Source: Platerodrilus igneus
Lineage: Eukaryota > Arthropoda > Insecta > Coleoptera > Lycidae
Assembly: GCA_036346225.1 (NCBI GenBank)
Contig: JARFIW010001488.1
Location: forward strand, 372,001 to 436,000
Reading direction: 5' to 3'
DNA length: 64,000 bases
In this document: positions 38,374 through 51,200 of the stretch, one piece after another
How positions within the stretch are numbered: the first letter of the stretch is position 1
Layout: every line of letters begins with the position of its first letter
Position numbers and translations under genes: made by a program
The notes under the pieces: generated by a model
The model's database searches: none
What the model was told of the DNA's origin: nothing
The model's input: the letters and a program-made list of their open reading frames with translations, nothing else

Positions 38374-40363
38374 TTACTCTTGCTTCACCGCGAGCTGGAG
38401 GTTTCTTTGCAGTGGGGCAAATGTGCAGTAGACCTTTGCTTCAAGGCTCTTTGCAGCTCCTTTGTGCTCAAAGGTCCCATGCAGAATGAGGCCAGAGACC
38501 TGCCGGGAAGGAGTGAGATATGTGCACAGCCTTCCCATCGAGGAAAATAGTGATGACTCCATCGATTTCTCCATCTCTTATGCTCACATCGCAAGTGCTG
38601 TCTGCCTCTGCCGCATGCATTCTTGCCATAGCCTGCTCCTCTCCATCGCCCTTAAAGGCCAGGCTGAAGCGGACTGTCTGTCCCTGTTGGACACAGAAGC
38701 TATCTGCATCGAAGTCCTCAATGAGGACGGAGGGCGAGACCAGCAGGAAAGACTGCTGTTTCTTGGAAGGGCGTCAAGGAAGCTGGGCTTCTGCAGCCTC
38801 TTCCATGTGCTGTATGCGTCTTCGAAGTTGATGTAGACCGAGTCCTCCTCGCCAATCAGAGGAGAAGCCTTCTTGAAGAGACATCCTCATTTGGACTATT
38901 TCGGAAACCCGCTTTGCGTCAAGCCCAAAAGACCCCATGGGGCACAAGCTTGTTGAAGAGCTCTGTGGCCCGCTTGGCCGTTTTTATCGTGACGGCGTCT
39001 GTAAGGCAGTCCATCAAGTATGCCATGATCATGTAGTAGTTCATAAGAACCTCGCTTTTCTTTCTTGCCAGCTCCGCCTTGATTGCAGCGGCCTTCCTTT
39101 CTGTGCTCAGACGGGCCCTCCAGAGTCCTTCTTGGCGTCCTTCATTGCACCTTCTGCCTCTCCCTTCCTCTCTTCTATGATTTCATCGAGAGCCTTTTTC
39201 AGAAGCGCAGCGGTCTCTGGAAACATGATGGAGGCTGCAGAGAGCAGGTTTTTCTCTGCTTGCGAAAATTTTCCGTACTCGTCGCTCAGCCTATCTCCTA
39301 TGGACAGGCCCCTGCCCATGCTCTTTTGGAGGACAGGAGCGCTCATGTATTTCCCGAAGGCAACTCCTGTCTTCCTTTTAGAGGTGCTTTCTCCGAGCTG
39401 CACAAGATCTGTCATGTTTCCCTTTGCGTAGAACTCGTACAAGAACCGGTGTGTAAATGGAATGTGCTCAGATCCGAAGTGCACGTTTTCGATGTGCTCA
39501 GAGAACTCTTCCTTCCTGACTGTGGCCAGCCCTCCAAGAAGAGTCGCATGCTCCATAAGAACATAGAATCCTCCCAGGCTCATAGTTGCCGCAAGATTCA
39601 GAGAGTGTCTCACAGGGTGTGGGCTGCTTGGGAGAAATGAGTTGATATACCTCGCTGCCTTGGAGAACCAGGAAAGGGTTGTTCCTAGGGAATGATAAAC
39701 AAGAATAACCGAGTCGTAGGCAAACTCCCAAGCGCTGAACCAAAATCCACTGAGGTTGTAGAGGATAAGGAGAAATAGCTTAACAATGGACAGGATCAGC
39801 CATGGAACAAACCCGAGGCCTGGATGGATTGCCCAGAGCAGGTTGACCGCGGGCTCGATAAGACTGAACGGACAGAGAATGACAGAGACCCAGGAAAGGA
39901 ACCAGTTCACGCTGCCGATCACAAAAACTGCAATTGGCCTGAAAATAACAAGGCTGTCCATGGATACAGGCACTTCGTTGAGCGTGACCAGATTTGCCCC
40001 AGCTGCGCATGCCTGCATGGTAACGAATATCTGGAAAAACAGCACCGCTGCGAAGAGAGCGTTGAGCACTGTGAAGAGGGCCCGCATGTAGGCGTTGGGT
40101 GTACCCTCTCTGAAGAACCACCTGGCTGGCCGCCACTCCCTGTTTAGCTCTCGGAAGAATCCCTTGATCCTCGAGGATAAAAAGTGCCAGGCAAGAGAAA
40201 AGGCGATAGAAACAAGCAGCGCGATGGGGGTGTTGAAGAGGAAGCCAATCACTGTGCTAACACTCATGAAGTATGTGAGCAGGGAGGAAAGTGACTGGTT
40301 TTCCATAAGCGATTCTAGGTCCAGGAAGCTGTTGATGAGCATGGCCATGTTCATTGCAAAGAC
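38374..40363 (-). CDS. Large multi-pass membrane protein, 3' part (5' end lost at the repeat junction)
   Basis: This locus carries the C-terminal part of an unrecognised protein of about 800 residues, whose true 5' end is at 54772-55889. It has membrane helices (LTYFMSVSTVIGFLFNTPIA, ALFAAVLFFQIFVTMQACAA, FRPIAVFVIGSVNWFLSWVSV, WLILSIVKLFLLILYNLSGF), then a soluble region. Near the C-terminus is a probable beta domain (VRFSLAFKGDGEEQ, VITIFLDGKAVCTYLTPS) ending LQLAVKQE. Copy 1 has frame breaks near 39110 and 38530. At 40356-40363 the gene is cut and fused to MAP2 sequence in antisense, so the apparent N-terminus upstream is a chimera. Function is unknown; ER or another endomembrane is only a guess. 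Confidence 0.7.
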
Positions 40364-41360
40364 TACGTGCCTGCTCCGGGAACCCTCCTCTCTGGAGATG
40401 CGCCTCTGGATCTCGAAAAGCTCAGGTCTTGCAGAATCGCCGCAGAGGCGCACAGGCGAACCAGATACCACATCCAGTCACAAATCAAGCCTGGAATGTC
40501 CATGCTACAAATAGAAAACCTCATCGAGAATGGGGTCAGAGCCATGCTTGGGGAGGGATACAACAAAGGGATTGGGTTTCCAACGGGACTTTCTCTCAAC
40601 AGCTGTGCTGCACGACACTCAAATCCCTCTGACCCAGACGTGTTTCTGAAGGACGACGACGTCCTCAAGATAGACATAGGCACACACGTAGACGGGTACA
40701 TCATGGACTCTGCGTTCACTGTTGCATTCAACCCCGTCTACGAGCCTCTTTTGAAGGCATCATATGACGCCACCTGGGCAGGGATCAAGTACGCAGGGTG
40801 GATGCCAGCCTGGAGGAGATGGGCAGGCTCATCGAGGAGGTGATTAGGAGCTACGAAATGGAGGTTGGCGGGAAGGTGTGCCCGATCCGGCCCGTGGCTA
40901 ACCTGAACGGACATACGATCAACAGGTACAAGGTCCACGGAGGAAAGTATGTTCCCATCGTGAAAAATTCTGGAACTCAGTGCAGGATGAGCGCTGGTGA
41001 GATCTACGCAATAGAGACCTTTGCCACGACGGGGAACGGAATGGCAAACGAGAGGCCTGGATGCTCCCATTATATCCTCATTCCTGGAGCAGAGACAAAA
41101 AATATTCTGTTGGAGGGCAGCAGGGGTCTCCTGCAGACAATCAAGAGCAGCTTCCACACGCTGCCCTTTTGTCCGCGGTATGTAGAGACATACATGGGCA
41201 AGGTTTCTCCCCTCTACTTCAGAAATCTTGCTAAGCTCGAAGCGATCAGCGAGCACCCTCCTCTATACGATACAAAAGGCTCGTTTGTCTCCCAGTTTGA
41301 GCACACGGTCTACATCGCAGAGGATACAAGGAAGTACTCACCGCAGGAGACGACTACTGA
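40364..41360 (+). pseudogene. MAP2: MAP2 copy 2, 5'-truncated and frameshifted
   Basis: This lacks the first 18 or so codons of MAP2 because the repeat unit starts inside the gene. The frame is correct where copy 1 is broken (EGYNKGIGFPTG), but two bases are lost in SCAAH, one G near 40799 and one G near 41325. The catalytic CAAH becomes CAAR. It has no promoter of its own and would be fused behind antisense membrane-gene sequence. It is not functional as written. Confidence 0.85.
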
Positions 41361-41489
41361 GATACCATTGATAAATGACCAGCGCCAGCGCCATTTTGTC
41401 GTTTCTCTGCCCCCTTCCTGAGCTCTCGTTGGCCCTTGGCACAGCCCATATACTCGCTCTGGTCTTTTAGCAGTGGGGGTTCTTTATTT

Positions 41490-42295
41490 TTACAGGGTGG
41501 CAAGCGCTTTCAGGGGATAGTCTACGCTCAGATCCAGGTCCACCTCTGGAGTACGGCTCCTCATTGAGAACAGCCTGATGGCCCCCGAAGAGCTTACGCA
41601 TCCAACCTGGCTCTCCCTGTGAGAAAGGTCCCACACCCACGGCTCTTTGACGAAAACCGGGTCCCACTTGCCTCTCACTACTTCTGAGGTAGGAGCAATC
41701 AAGAGACCGTGCGACCCAGAGAAGGAGCTATACTCTTCATTGGCGCTGCATGCTATTCCTATTCCTCTGCCCCTCTTCCCTCACCAGGATGTGCTCCAGG
41801 TCTTCTCCCAGCACCCAAATGCCTCCCTCCGGCTGTATGCAATAAGCTTGTTCCGTGCCACACAGAGGCTCAGTGGAGAGCTGCAGAGCCTTCTCCTCTC
41901 CATCTCCCTGCCCTGTACACGCTCCCGCTCTCGTCCGAGAGATAGGCTCTTCCATTCAGAATGGCCGAGCTGTGGAGAGGTCTCTTTGCATCCACACTCC
42001 TCACAGAAGACCCGCTCCTGAGGTCCCACTCCCGGAAGTATCCATCCTCCGACGTGCTTGTGACCTGTTCCCCAGAACCCCGAGAGGTGATTGGCCCGTA
42101 GTGCCCGTGCATTGTTGTTGTGTTGTACATGGTTTCCCTGTCATAGACACGTATGGACGTTGAAGCCGAGAGCAGATGCATCTTATGGAAGAGCAGCTGC
42201 GTGGGGTCGTAGAAAATCTCCAGAGACTTGCACTTCTTGCTCTGCGTGTTCCAGAGGGTGATTCCCCTGAAGCCTCCTGTCGCAATTAACTCCAT
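41490..42295 (-). pseudogene. LST8: LST8-like copy 2, frameshifted
   Basis: This is the same gene as 33536-34348 with several lost bases (for example near 41766, 41774, 41826, 41907 and 42075), which break the frame in the middle blades. Start and stop codons and the ends of the protein match copy 1. Most losses are in CCC or GGG runs. Confidence 0.85.
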
Positions 42296-42311
42296 AAATT
42301 TTTTATGGAGA

Positions 42312-43648
42312 ATGGAGCTCGAGGGAAAGGCCTGGCCAAAGCGCGTTCTGGAAAAGACATCTATCGCAATAGTGGGGGCGCTTGTGTACTTCATGGACAT
42401 CCTTACAGTGGGAGGGCTTCTTTTTCCCCCGCCAGCCAAGTTCAGCGGGATGGACCTCAGCGAGTTCAGCGCGGCGCTCTTTGTGCTCTCTTGCGCAGTG
42501 TCTCAGGGAGTGTTCTGCATGTTTTCTTCCTTTGACTGTGCGCTGGTCACTACACCCATCTCGGACTCGTACTTCAACATGCGGCAGCTTGCCATGTCTC
42601 TTGCAGAAAGAGGACTGAAGGGAAAGGAGCTCTTGTCTACCACGCTCTGTGCATACTCGCTCTCAGCAATGCTTACAGGGTGTGTGTTTATAGGGCTCCG
42701 CCTGGCGAAGGCAGAGAAGATTTTCAACCTCGTGCCCAAGATTGTCTCAATCTCTGTTTTCTTTGTGGTATCCCTGTTTTGTATGCGGTTTGCAAACGAG
42801 AACATCTGGGCTATAGAAAGGTCTCCGCACTACGTGGGTGTCGTGACATTTAACTTTGTTGCCCTCGCCTCTTTTTTGCTGATCAAGGCAGTCACTCTCA
42901 AGTGGGAGTCTATGTATGTGTTCATGGTGCTCATTGTCACTGCCCTGCTTTGTGCAGGCTTCTACCTAGGCGCACTGGTTTTTATGGATCTCAGTGTGAA
43001 GGACCTCATTGCCTCCGGCTGGATCAAGCCAGAAAGCGAGGGATGGTCTTTTCCTGGAATGTCTCTCTGGGCAGTCGACTGGGGAGCCCTCTGCACAAGC
43101 CTGCCGCAGATCCTCATGCTCATAGTCCTGAACATCATGCACTATCCAATCAACTTCCCCTCGATCTCCGAGGCCACAAAGAGGCCATACGACAACCAGA
43201 AAGAGCTTCTTTCCTCTGGGATAACTAACCTTGCAACTTCTCTCTTGGGAAACCCCTCGTACCTCGTTGCGTCCTCTACAGCCATGATCAACAATGCAGG
43301 AGCCAATTCTCCGAAGGACGGAGCTCTGATTGTCATGGCGCTTCTCTTTATTTTTGCTCTGGGGCGATCCTACTTTAGAAAGATTCCCTTTGTGGTCTTC
43401 GATATTCTTTTGTGGATCGTTGGGATGGAGATCGCCGTCGATTCTGTTAGGAGCCTCTGGAGCATCGGGCACTGGGCAATTGTCTTTGGCGGTCTAGTGG
43501 GGCTAGCCGCCATGGCCTAAACAAGATCCACGTTGGGCTGGCATGCGCCATTGGCCTCTATCTCTCAAGGCGGGAGCAGAGTTCCTTGTGGAATACACCA
43601 AGCGATGGAAGGCAGAGCGAAGTATTCCAGAGGACTTTCCTGGCTTAG
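42312..43648 (+). pseudogene. SulP/Vsb1-type transporter copy 2, disrupted near the 3' end
   Basis: This copy has the better N-terminal frame: it reads from MELEGKAWPK through LLFPPPAKFSG and FVALASFLLIKAVTLKWES without interruption to AAMA. There a change turns ACA-AAC into a TAA stop at 43518, and further bases are lost near 43566 and 43640. It supplies the reference for the breaks in copy 1. It differs from copy 1 by a few residues (VTALLCAGF versus VNALLGAGF). Confidence 0.85.
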
Positions 43649-43889
43649 CCTCCAAAGCATATATTTTCTCAGGACGCATCTCTCACTGCGAGATGCAGTG
43701 CGAATAAAGAGCTTGGTTAGCAAAACTCTCATCTGGCACGGAAAACACCCAACCCTGGGGCCTCTCGCTTGCTTTTCCTGCCTGTGTTCTCCTCTGCTTC
43801 GCCTCCAGGCTCTCCCTACCGCTGCGCATGGCACTTCTTTTATCTGCAGTTGAATAGGAGGCATATCCGAAAATATTAATTATTATTCA

Positions 43890-44535
43890 ATGACTGGCGG
43901 AGGAAGCAGCTCTGGGGCAAAGTTTGCGGTGTTCCCGACAAGGATGAATCTGGCAGCAGTCAAGGGCAGAATGAGGAGTGCTGAAAGGAAAGACTCTTCT
44001 GAAGAGAAAGAGCGATGCTATTCAGCTCAGGCACAAAGACATCCTCTCCAAGCTCGACAAGAAGAGGGCAGAGGTAGGCGGGCTCATGGAAAAGGCGTTT
44101 TCCTCCTAGCGAAAACAGAGTTCTACGGAGGAGATTTGAAAGTGGCCATCCACGAGGCAAAAAGAGGCCCTTGCAGGTACGGCTTGTAAGTGAAAATGTC
44201 TCGAGTGTACATTCCCAAGTATACGCTGCACGAAACAGAGGCCAAGGGCCTGTGCTTCATGGGGGCATCCGGAAGAATTATCAAGCAGTGCAGAGAAAAG
44301 TTTATTGAGTGCCTCCGCGCTCTCCTGGAGCTTGCAACGCTCCAGAGCTCCTTTCTGATCCTGGACGAGGTGCTCAGGGCCACGAACAGGAGAGTCAATG
44401 CCCTTGAGCACTTCCTCATTCCCAAGCTGGAGAACACGATCGAGTACATGAACTCAGAGCTGGACGAGCAGGACAGAAGACTTCTACCGCCTGAAGAAGG
44501 TGCAGTCGTCAAAGAAGGCTCTTCCTCTTGGGTAG
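43890..44535 (+). pseudogene. VMA8: VMA8 copy 2, frameshifted
   Basis: Identical start to copy 1 (MTGGGSSSGAKFAVF), then lost bases in GGG near 43987, TTTTT near 44100, AAAA near 44163, GGG near 44204 and elsewhere. The frame is broken at least four times. Nearly all changes are homopolymer shortening. Confidence 0.85.
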
Positions 44536-44980
44536 GCCAAATCCTGGATAAATCTCATCGCATCATTTAATTTAGCCTCTGAAGCGGCTGCCCCGGCCTA
44601 GGGCTGAGTCGTAGAGACATATACACCAAATTTCCTGATTAAGGCTACTTTTTCGGCGCTATTTCCTGCGAGGCCTTGCTCAGTGTCCGGGATGCTCTTG
44701 CTCCCCTCTGCACGAGCTCGCCTCTACAGGAGCACTGTAGAAGCATCTTTACTGGACAGGCCCCTCTCTGGCGGAGAGCCCTTCTCAAAAAAGGTGCTGG
44801 CTGGGTGTTTCTCGGTATCATGAGCCTTCACATATTGCACTCCTCATAGTCCAAAAAGGCTCGCATTTCTCTGCGCCGCATACTTCCATGGGCTGCTGGG
44901 GCTTTTCTGTCGAGAGAAGCAAGGACGAGGAGGCAAGAGCCTCACAATTAAAGTCCAAAGAGCATTTTATATTTTAGTTG
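44536..44980. other. Intergenic stretch, copy of 36606-37051
   Basis: Near-exact duplicate of the spacer between VMA8 and SRP101, shorter by one base in a T-run (ATTTTATATT here). It contains no gene. Confidence 0.6.
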
Positions 44981-46265
44981 ATGGAAAAGGCAGACTATTT
45001 CTGCGTGTTCAGTAAAGGAGGGATTGTGAGGGAGGAGAAGGGCACGCCTCCTGCATACCTCACCAGTTCATAAGCAGGATCCAGCTCCAGGGCGTGCCTG
45101 TGACAGCCAGGGTGCGCGATAGCGTAATAACATACATGGCAGACATACATAACGTGTACTTGGCAGTATATAAGGACATAAGGATGGAGAAAGCAGTGAT
45201 CGAAGACATGGGAAAGCACTTTCCAGAGAGAAAAGAGAGAAAATGGAGCGAGAGGAGGAGGGAGGCAGCGAAAAGAGTGACGCGATGGAGAGAGCGGGAA
45301 GTTGAAGGAGCGAGGAAAAGGAGGAAGAGGAAGGCAGCAGCGACGAAGAAATAGTGGAAGTGAAGAAGAAGCCGTTTTATCTGTCCTTCTTCAGGAGAGA
45401 AGACAACATGGAAAAATAGAGGAGAATCTGAGCGCCCATCTGGTCTCCAAAAACGTGCCCTCTGAGCTCAGCAAAAGCTCGCTAGGGAGCTGGCTGTGCG
45501 GATCAAGGAGGATGCTGCTGCAGGAAGCTTTGAGGAAAAGATGGAGAGGAACATCGCGAAGGCCATAGAGCAGATCATGCCTGTTGAGGATCCCAATAAG
45601 ATTCTCTGCGATATCAAAGCAGAGCAGGAAAGCGGGAAGCCGTACGTTTTCTGCATGGTTGGGGTGAACAGGGTGGGAAAGTCCACTACCCTTTCAAAGC
45701 TCTCGCTCTGGCTCATCAAAACGGGCTTTCCCTCTGTGTGGCTGCATGCGACACGTTCAGAAGCGGGGCCATCGAGCAGCTGAGGAAGTATGTTGGGAGG
45801 TTCAAGGACCGGGGACATAAGGTAGAGCTGTTTGAGAGGGGATACGGCAGAGACGAGTCCTCCGTGGCACGTGCAGCAATAGAGCATGCCAAGGAAAACG
45901 GGTTTGATGTGGTGCTCCTCGACACAAGCGGAAGAATGCACTCGAACAAAGACTTGATGACCTCCCTCTCCAAGCTCGTCCGAATCAACAAGCCCAACAA
46001 AATCGTGTATGTAGGAGAGGCACTCGTAGGAACAGACTCGCTTGCACAGATAAAGGCTTTTAACGAGTATGTGGAGCGGGCAGGGGTGGGACGGTCTGTT
46101 GACGGGATTGTGGTCACCAAGTGCGACACTGTAGACGACAAGGTCGGGACGATCGTGAGCCTCTCCTATTCGGTAGGAAAACCCGTGCTCTTTGTGGGGG
46201 TAGGGCAGAGGAATGTGGACCTCCTCCCTTTCAGCATCGAGAATCTGTGTAAGCTCATTGCCTAA
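44981..46265 (+). pseudogene. SRP101: SRP101 copy 2, frameshifted
   Basis: The copy starts at the same ATG, but bases are lost at CACCCAG near 45063, in the Lys/Glu-rich linker (several between 45235 and 45480) and near 45720. The G1 loop reads VGVNRVGKSTT, with Gly to Arg through one substitution. The 3' third from 45738 is intact and identical to copy 1. It is not functional as written. Confidence 0.85.
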
Positions 46266-46294
46266 GTCCACTAAGTAAATTTCTGCGTTTATTC

Positions 46295-48281
46295 TTACTC
46301 TTGCTTCACCGCGAGCTGGAGGTTTCTTTGCAGTGGGGCAAATGTGCAGTAGACCTTTGCTTCAAGGCTCTTTGCAGCTCCTTTGTGCTCAAAGGTCCCA
46401 TGCAGAATGAGGCCAGAGACCTGCCGGGAAGGAGTGAGATATGTGCACACAGCCTTCCCATCGAGGAAAATAGTGATGACTCCATCGATTTCTCCATCTC
46501 TTATGCTCACATCGCAAGTGCTGTCTGCCTCTGCCGCATGCATTCTTGCCATAGCCTGCTCCTCTCCATCGCCCTTAAAGGCCAGGCTGAAGCGGACTGT
46601 CTGTCCCTGTTGGACACAGAAGCTATCTGCATCGAAGTCCTCAATGAGGACGGAGGGCGAGACCAGCGGGGAAAGACTGCTGTTTCTTGGAAGGGCGTCA
46701 AGGAAGCTGGGCTTCTGCAGCCTCTTCCATGTGCTGTATGCGTCTTCGAAGTTGATGTAGACCGAGTCCTCCTCGCCAATCAGAGGAGAAGCCTTCTTGA
46801 AGAGAGACATCCTCATTTGGACTATTTCGGAAACCCGCTTTGCGTCAAGCCCAAAGACCCCATGGGGCACAAGCTTGTTGAAGAGCTCTGTGGCCCGCTT
46901 GGCCGTTTTTATCGTGACGGCGTCTGTAAGGCAGTCCATCAAGTATGCCATGATCATGTAGTAGTTCATAAGAACCTCGCTTTTCTTTCTTGCCAGCTCC
47001 GCCTTGATTGCAGCGGCCTTCCTTTCTGTGCTCCAGACGGGCCCTCCAGAGTCCTTCTTGGCGTCCTTCATTGCACCTTCTGCCTCTCCCTTCCTCTCTT
47101 CTATGATTTCATCGAGAGCCTTTTTCAGAAGCGCAGCGGTCTCTGGAAACATGATGGAGGCTGCAGAGAGCAGGTTTTCTCTGCTTGCGAAAATTTTCCG
47201 TACTCGTCGCTCAGCCTATCTCCTATGGACAGGCCCTGCCCATGCTCTTTTGGAGGACAGGAGCGCTCATGTATTTCCCGAAGGCAACTCCTGTCTTCCT
47301 TTTAGAGGTGCTTTCTCCGAGCTGCACAAGATCTGTCATGTTTCCCTTTGCGTAGAACTCGTACAAGAACCGGTGTGTAAATGGAATGTGCTCAGATCCG
47401 AAGTGCACGTTTTCGATGTGCTCAGAGAACTCTTCCTTCCTGACTGTGGCCAGCCCTCCAAGAAGAGTCGCATGCTCCATAAGAACATAGAATCCTCCCA
47501 GGCTCATAGTTGCCGCAAGATTCAGAGAGTGTCTCACAGGGTGTGGGCTGCTTGGGAGAAATGAGTTGATATACCTCGCTGCCTTGGAGAACCAGGAAAG
47601 GGTTGTTCCTAGGAATGATAAACAAGAATAACCGAGTCGTAGGCAAACTCCCAAGCGCTGAACCAAAATCCACTGAGGTTGTAGAGGATAAGGAGAAATA
47701 GCTTAACAATGGACAGGATCAGCCATGGAACAAACCCGAGGCCTGGATGGATTGCCCAGAGCAGGTTGACCGCGGCTCGATAAGACTGAACGGACAGAGA
47801 ATGACAGAGACCCAGGAAAGGAACCAGTTCACGCTGCCGATCACAAAACTGCAATTGGCCTGAAAATAACAAGGCTGTCCATGGATACAGGCACTTCGTT
47901 GAGCGTGACCAGATTTGCCCCAGCTGCGCATGCCTGCATGGTAACGAATATCTGGAAAAACAGCACCGCTGCGAAGAGCGTTGAGCACTGTGAAGAGGGC
48001 CCGCATGTAGGCGTTGGGTGTACCCTCTCTGAAGAACCACCTGGCTGGCCGCCACTCCCTGTTTAGCTCTCGGAAGAATCCCTTGATCCTCGAGGATAAA
48101 AGTGCCAGGCAAGAGAAAAGGCGATAGAAACAAGCAGCGCGATGGGGGTGTTGAAGAGGAAGCCAATCACTGTGCTAACACTCATGAAGTATGTGAGCAG
48201 GGAGGAAAGTGACTGGTTTTCCATAAGCGATTCTAGGTCCAGGAAGCTGTTGATGAGCATGGCCATGTTCATTGCAAAGAC
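46295..48281 (-). pseudogene. Large membrane protein copy 2, 3' part
   Basis: This is the same fragment as 38374-40363. Here the C-terminal 285 residues, from MFPETAALLKKALDEI to LQLAVKQE, form one clean frame where copy 1 is broken. The membrane part is broken instead (near 47177, 47235, 47610, 47775, 47848 and 47975). It is cut at the same GCAAAGAC as copy 1. Confidence 0.85.
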
Positions 48282-51200
48282 TACGTGCCTGCTCCGGGAA
48301 CCCTCCTCTCTGGAGATGCGCCTCTGGATCTCAAAAGCTCAGGTCTTGCAGATCGCCTTTGCAATTTGCTCTCGTCTATCCAAAAGAGATAGACTTTCCT
48401 GTGCTCTCCATCCCAGCCCGTCTAGCCCCTGCTCCACCCCACCCCGTCACGCTCCTCTCAGCCCTGCATACCCCATATTCGAGGCTCTCCTGAGGCTTCT
48501 GCTGTCAGTCTCTCGACGTTTCGAGTTGCTTGTCTTTGCTTGTTCTCTTCTCTTTTCATTTCCTACTATACCATCTCCCCTTTGCTCCCTTTTCTTTCAT
48601 TCATATCTCTCTTCTCCCTCGCGCACATCTGAAAAAAGCCTCACCCTGTCTTGTATCCTAGCGTACTAAGACACGCTCTGAAAGCAGCTCCGTAGTCAGC
48701 TCGCTGCTAGCATGCGACTGTAGAATCGACACATTGTGATGATCGCAGTATGCGTCGAGTTGGGTCACTTTCCCAACTTTTCCATATATGATTCACTTTG
48801 ATAGCCACTACATGCTCTAGGGGAGTGCACGCCCTTGCCAAGAAAACTCCATGCAGACGTCCTGCTCCGGACCATCCTCTCTGGAGATGCGCCTCTGGTC
48901 TCGATGATGCTCAGCTGCAGAGGAGCGCCAGACACCAGCACAATCAGCCTGATCACAAGTCAGCTGAACAAGACTCATCGACATAGATCATGGAGCTCGA
49001 AGGGAGGTCACAAAGGATGGTTTCCACGGGACTTTCTCACACTGTCTGCAGACACTCTCAACGTCCAGATCCTAACGCGCTGTTCTGAAGAGCGACGTCA
49101 AATCAGATAGCACACCTGGTCAACGAGACGCGTCATGTCATGACTCCTGTACGAACGTCTCTGACCCTCTGAGGCATCTAGACGCCACTGGGCAGGGAGG
49201 TCGAGAGGGATGGAGCACATGGAGGAGGATGGTGACGAGGTTAGGGCGATGGTCGAGCTGACGATACCAGAGGTACAGGCAGGAAAGTATCACGGAAACG
49301 GACCATGCAGATGACAGTGAGACGTAGCAACGATGCCGAGGAGATCGGAACGGCAGGTACTGATGCATACCTAATCCGAGCGCAAGAAAAGATCTGAGCA
49401 CATCGGGTTCCTGAGACAGAATCACGGATTGGCGCGGCAGCTGAGACATCATGGGCAGTCCCGGATCAGACATATTGTCAAGCGGGTCAGAGATCATAAG
49501 GTGCACCGGTTCTCCATTGACACGCTAGATCAAGACGATACAGAGACCTCGATACAGCTTCAGTATGAGCACAGTCTGCATCTGATCATTCGCAGCAGCT
49601 CCGGATACTACTGGCCTGACACCCATATACGCGCTTTAGCACGTCGGTTTGACCGTGCAGCTCGATAGCTCCTGGACAGGCCACTCTATCGCTCTCATTG
49701 ACAGCTGAGCCAAGGTACGACCAACTGGCTCTTCTGCAGAAGTCCACCTCAGCCAGTCACTCTGGCCTCGTCCTTGAGCCTGAGGAATAGAGCTACCCAG
49801 ACCATGGCTCTCTGCTATCATCATCACACCATCGGCTCATGTCGAATCCACAGGCCATGCCTCTCAGAGCATACTGTTCTGCAAGAGCAGTGCCTCCCTG
49901 TGATGCGGCCCTCTAGCTCCTCATGCTCTTCACTAGCTCTCCTCGATCCCTCAAGTTGCTGATCTCTCTCGAGACTCCCCAACTGTCTCACCAGTTCGGC
50001 CTCCAGCTGCTTCCGACCGCTCACGTATCGAGTCTCCATGCCACTACTGCGTACGGCTCTGTCTGTCAGATAGGCCTGATCTCTGATTGCGCCCGTAGAG
50101 CATGCTCTTTAGACACTGGTCCGAGAAGTCCAGTCTCATCAGTCCTGTCCAAGTGATTGAACCCTTCCATGAGCTCCGAACATCCTAGATGGACTCGAGA
50201 AGCCTGCCAAGCCTCGAAGGTCTTGAAGCTGTGACTCTGACCCTTATGACTTACGCCTCCGTGCCCATGCACTAGCTTGCGCTTGTGACTCACGGCTCAT
50301 TGCATGCGCAGCTTGAGCCTGCAGATCCTTCATTGCTGCTGTAGTCCACCGACTAGCCCTGCAGCTCAGCTATGAGGGCTTGAGCTCAGAGCTCGCCTGA
50401 GCATCCGCTCGCAATGTCTCAGTGTCTGCATGCCGGACTTCAGACTCGTCAGGAGCTCTCCCAGATGTTCTACGTCTTCGTACGATGCGCATCGGCTTGA
50501 TCGTCGCATGACGTTGGTGTCTCCTGACCACTGCTGTAGGTCAGTCAACTCATGTCACTGTACTGACTGCGCTCTACGTCCCTGGATACGTGAGTTCCTC
50601 TGTACGCGTTTGCACTCACTTGACTTGTCTTAGTGTGAGTAGTGATCTCGGAGGAGTTCAACGGACTGCTTGTCCGATTCGTGTAGACTGTTGACTGCAT
50701 CTCTACATCGTATGTCTGGACACAGACTTAGTGAGATTCCTTCCGCACATGGGCATCGACCTGGCTTCTTCTGCTCTGAGTATGCATTCCTTGAACTCGT
50801 GACTGTGTCCTAGACTCACCAAGTGCTCATGATACTCATGGACATCTCCGACGACTGCAGCTCTGCTGATCTCTGCATTCACGGTCAGCTATGCTCGATT
50901 CTGTATCTTGGAATGAGTGCTCGAAGCTGGAGCCTCTCTTGCGAGGCATCGTCATTAGGGACCTGTCCTGTCAGGCAGTCGCTGATGTCTGTCCTGGAGT
51001 TCTGATGCGCGAGCCTCTGTACAGGCCATTCTCTGGAGTGCCGTGCATCTCATTCTCATGGACCCTGGTCTCCAACATCTGACGTGCCATGCATGACTCC
51101 GCGCATTTCGCTGGTAATGACTGTGAAGCAGCTCTTGACTCACTGCGACCTCTGTGCCTCGCTCCCATAGTTCTTCCTTGGCCTGGTCCTCGCATCTGGC

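Larger units (their letters stand above)
32398..40355. repeat. Direct repeat unit, copy 1 (about 7.96 kb)
   Basis: This block starts inside MAP2 at GCAAAGAC and runs through LST8, the SulP-type gene, VMA8, SRP101 and the 3' part of a membrane protein gene, where GCAAAGAC occurs again. It is repeated directly at 40356-48273 with near identity in genes and spacers alike. A third, corrupted copy follows. Confidence 0.95.
40356..48273. repeat. Direct repeat unit, copy 2 (about 7.92 kb)
   Basis: This is a near-identical repeat of 32398-40355 starting and ending at GCAAAGAC (40356-40363 and 48274-48281). It is about 40 bp shorter. The differences I compared are mostly single lost bases in homopolymers, with a few substitutions and short losses. 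Coding and non-coding DNA are equally conserved, and no new promoter or tRNA is included because the unit begins after the tRNA. Confidence 0.95.

Noticed and set aside
39107..40471. A 454-residue open frame with N-terminus MVSGSPVRLCGDSARP
   Set aside because: The first 36 or so residues are antisense MAP2 sequence across the repeat junction; the real N-terminus of the membrane protein is at 55889.
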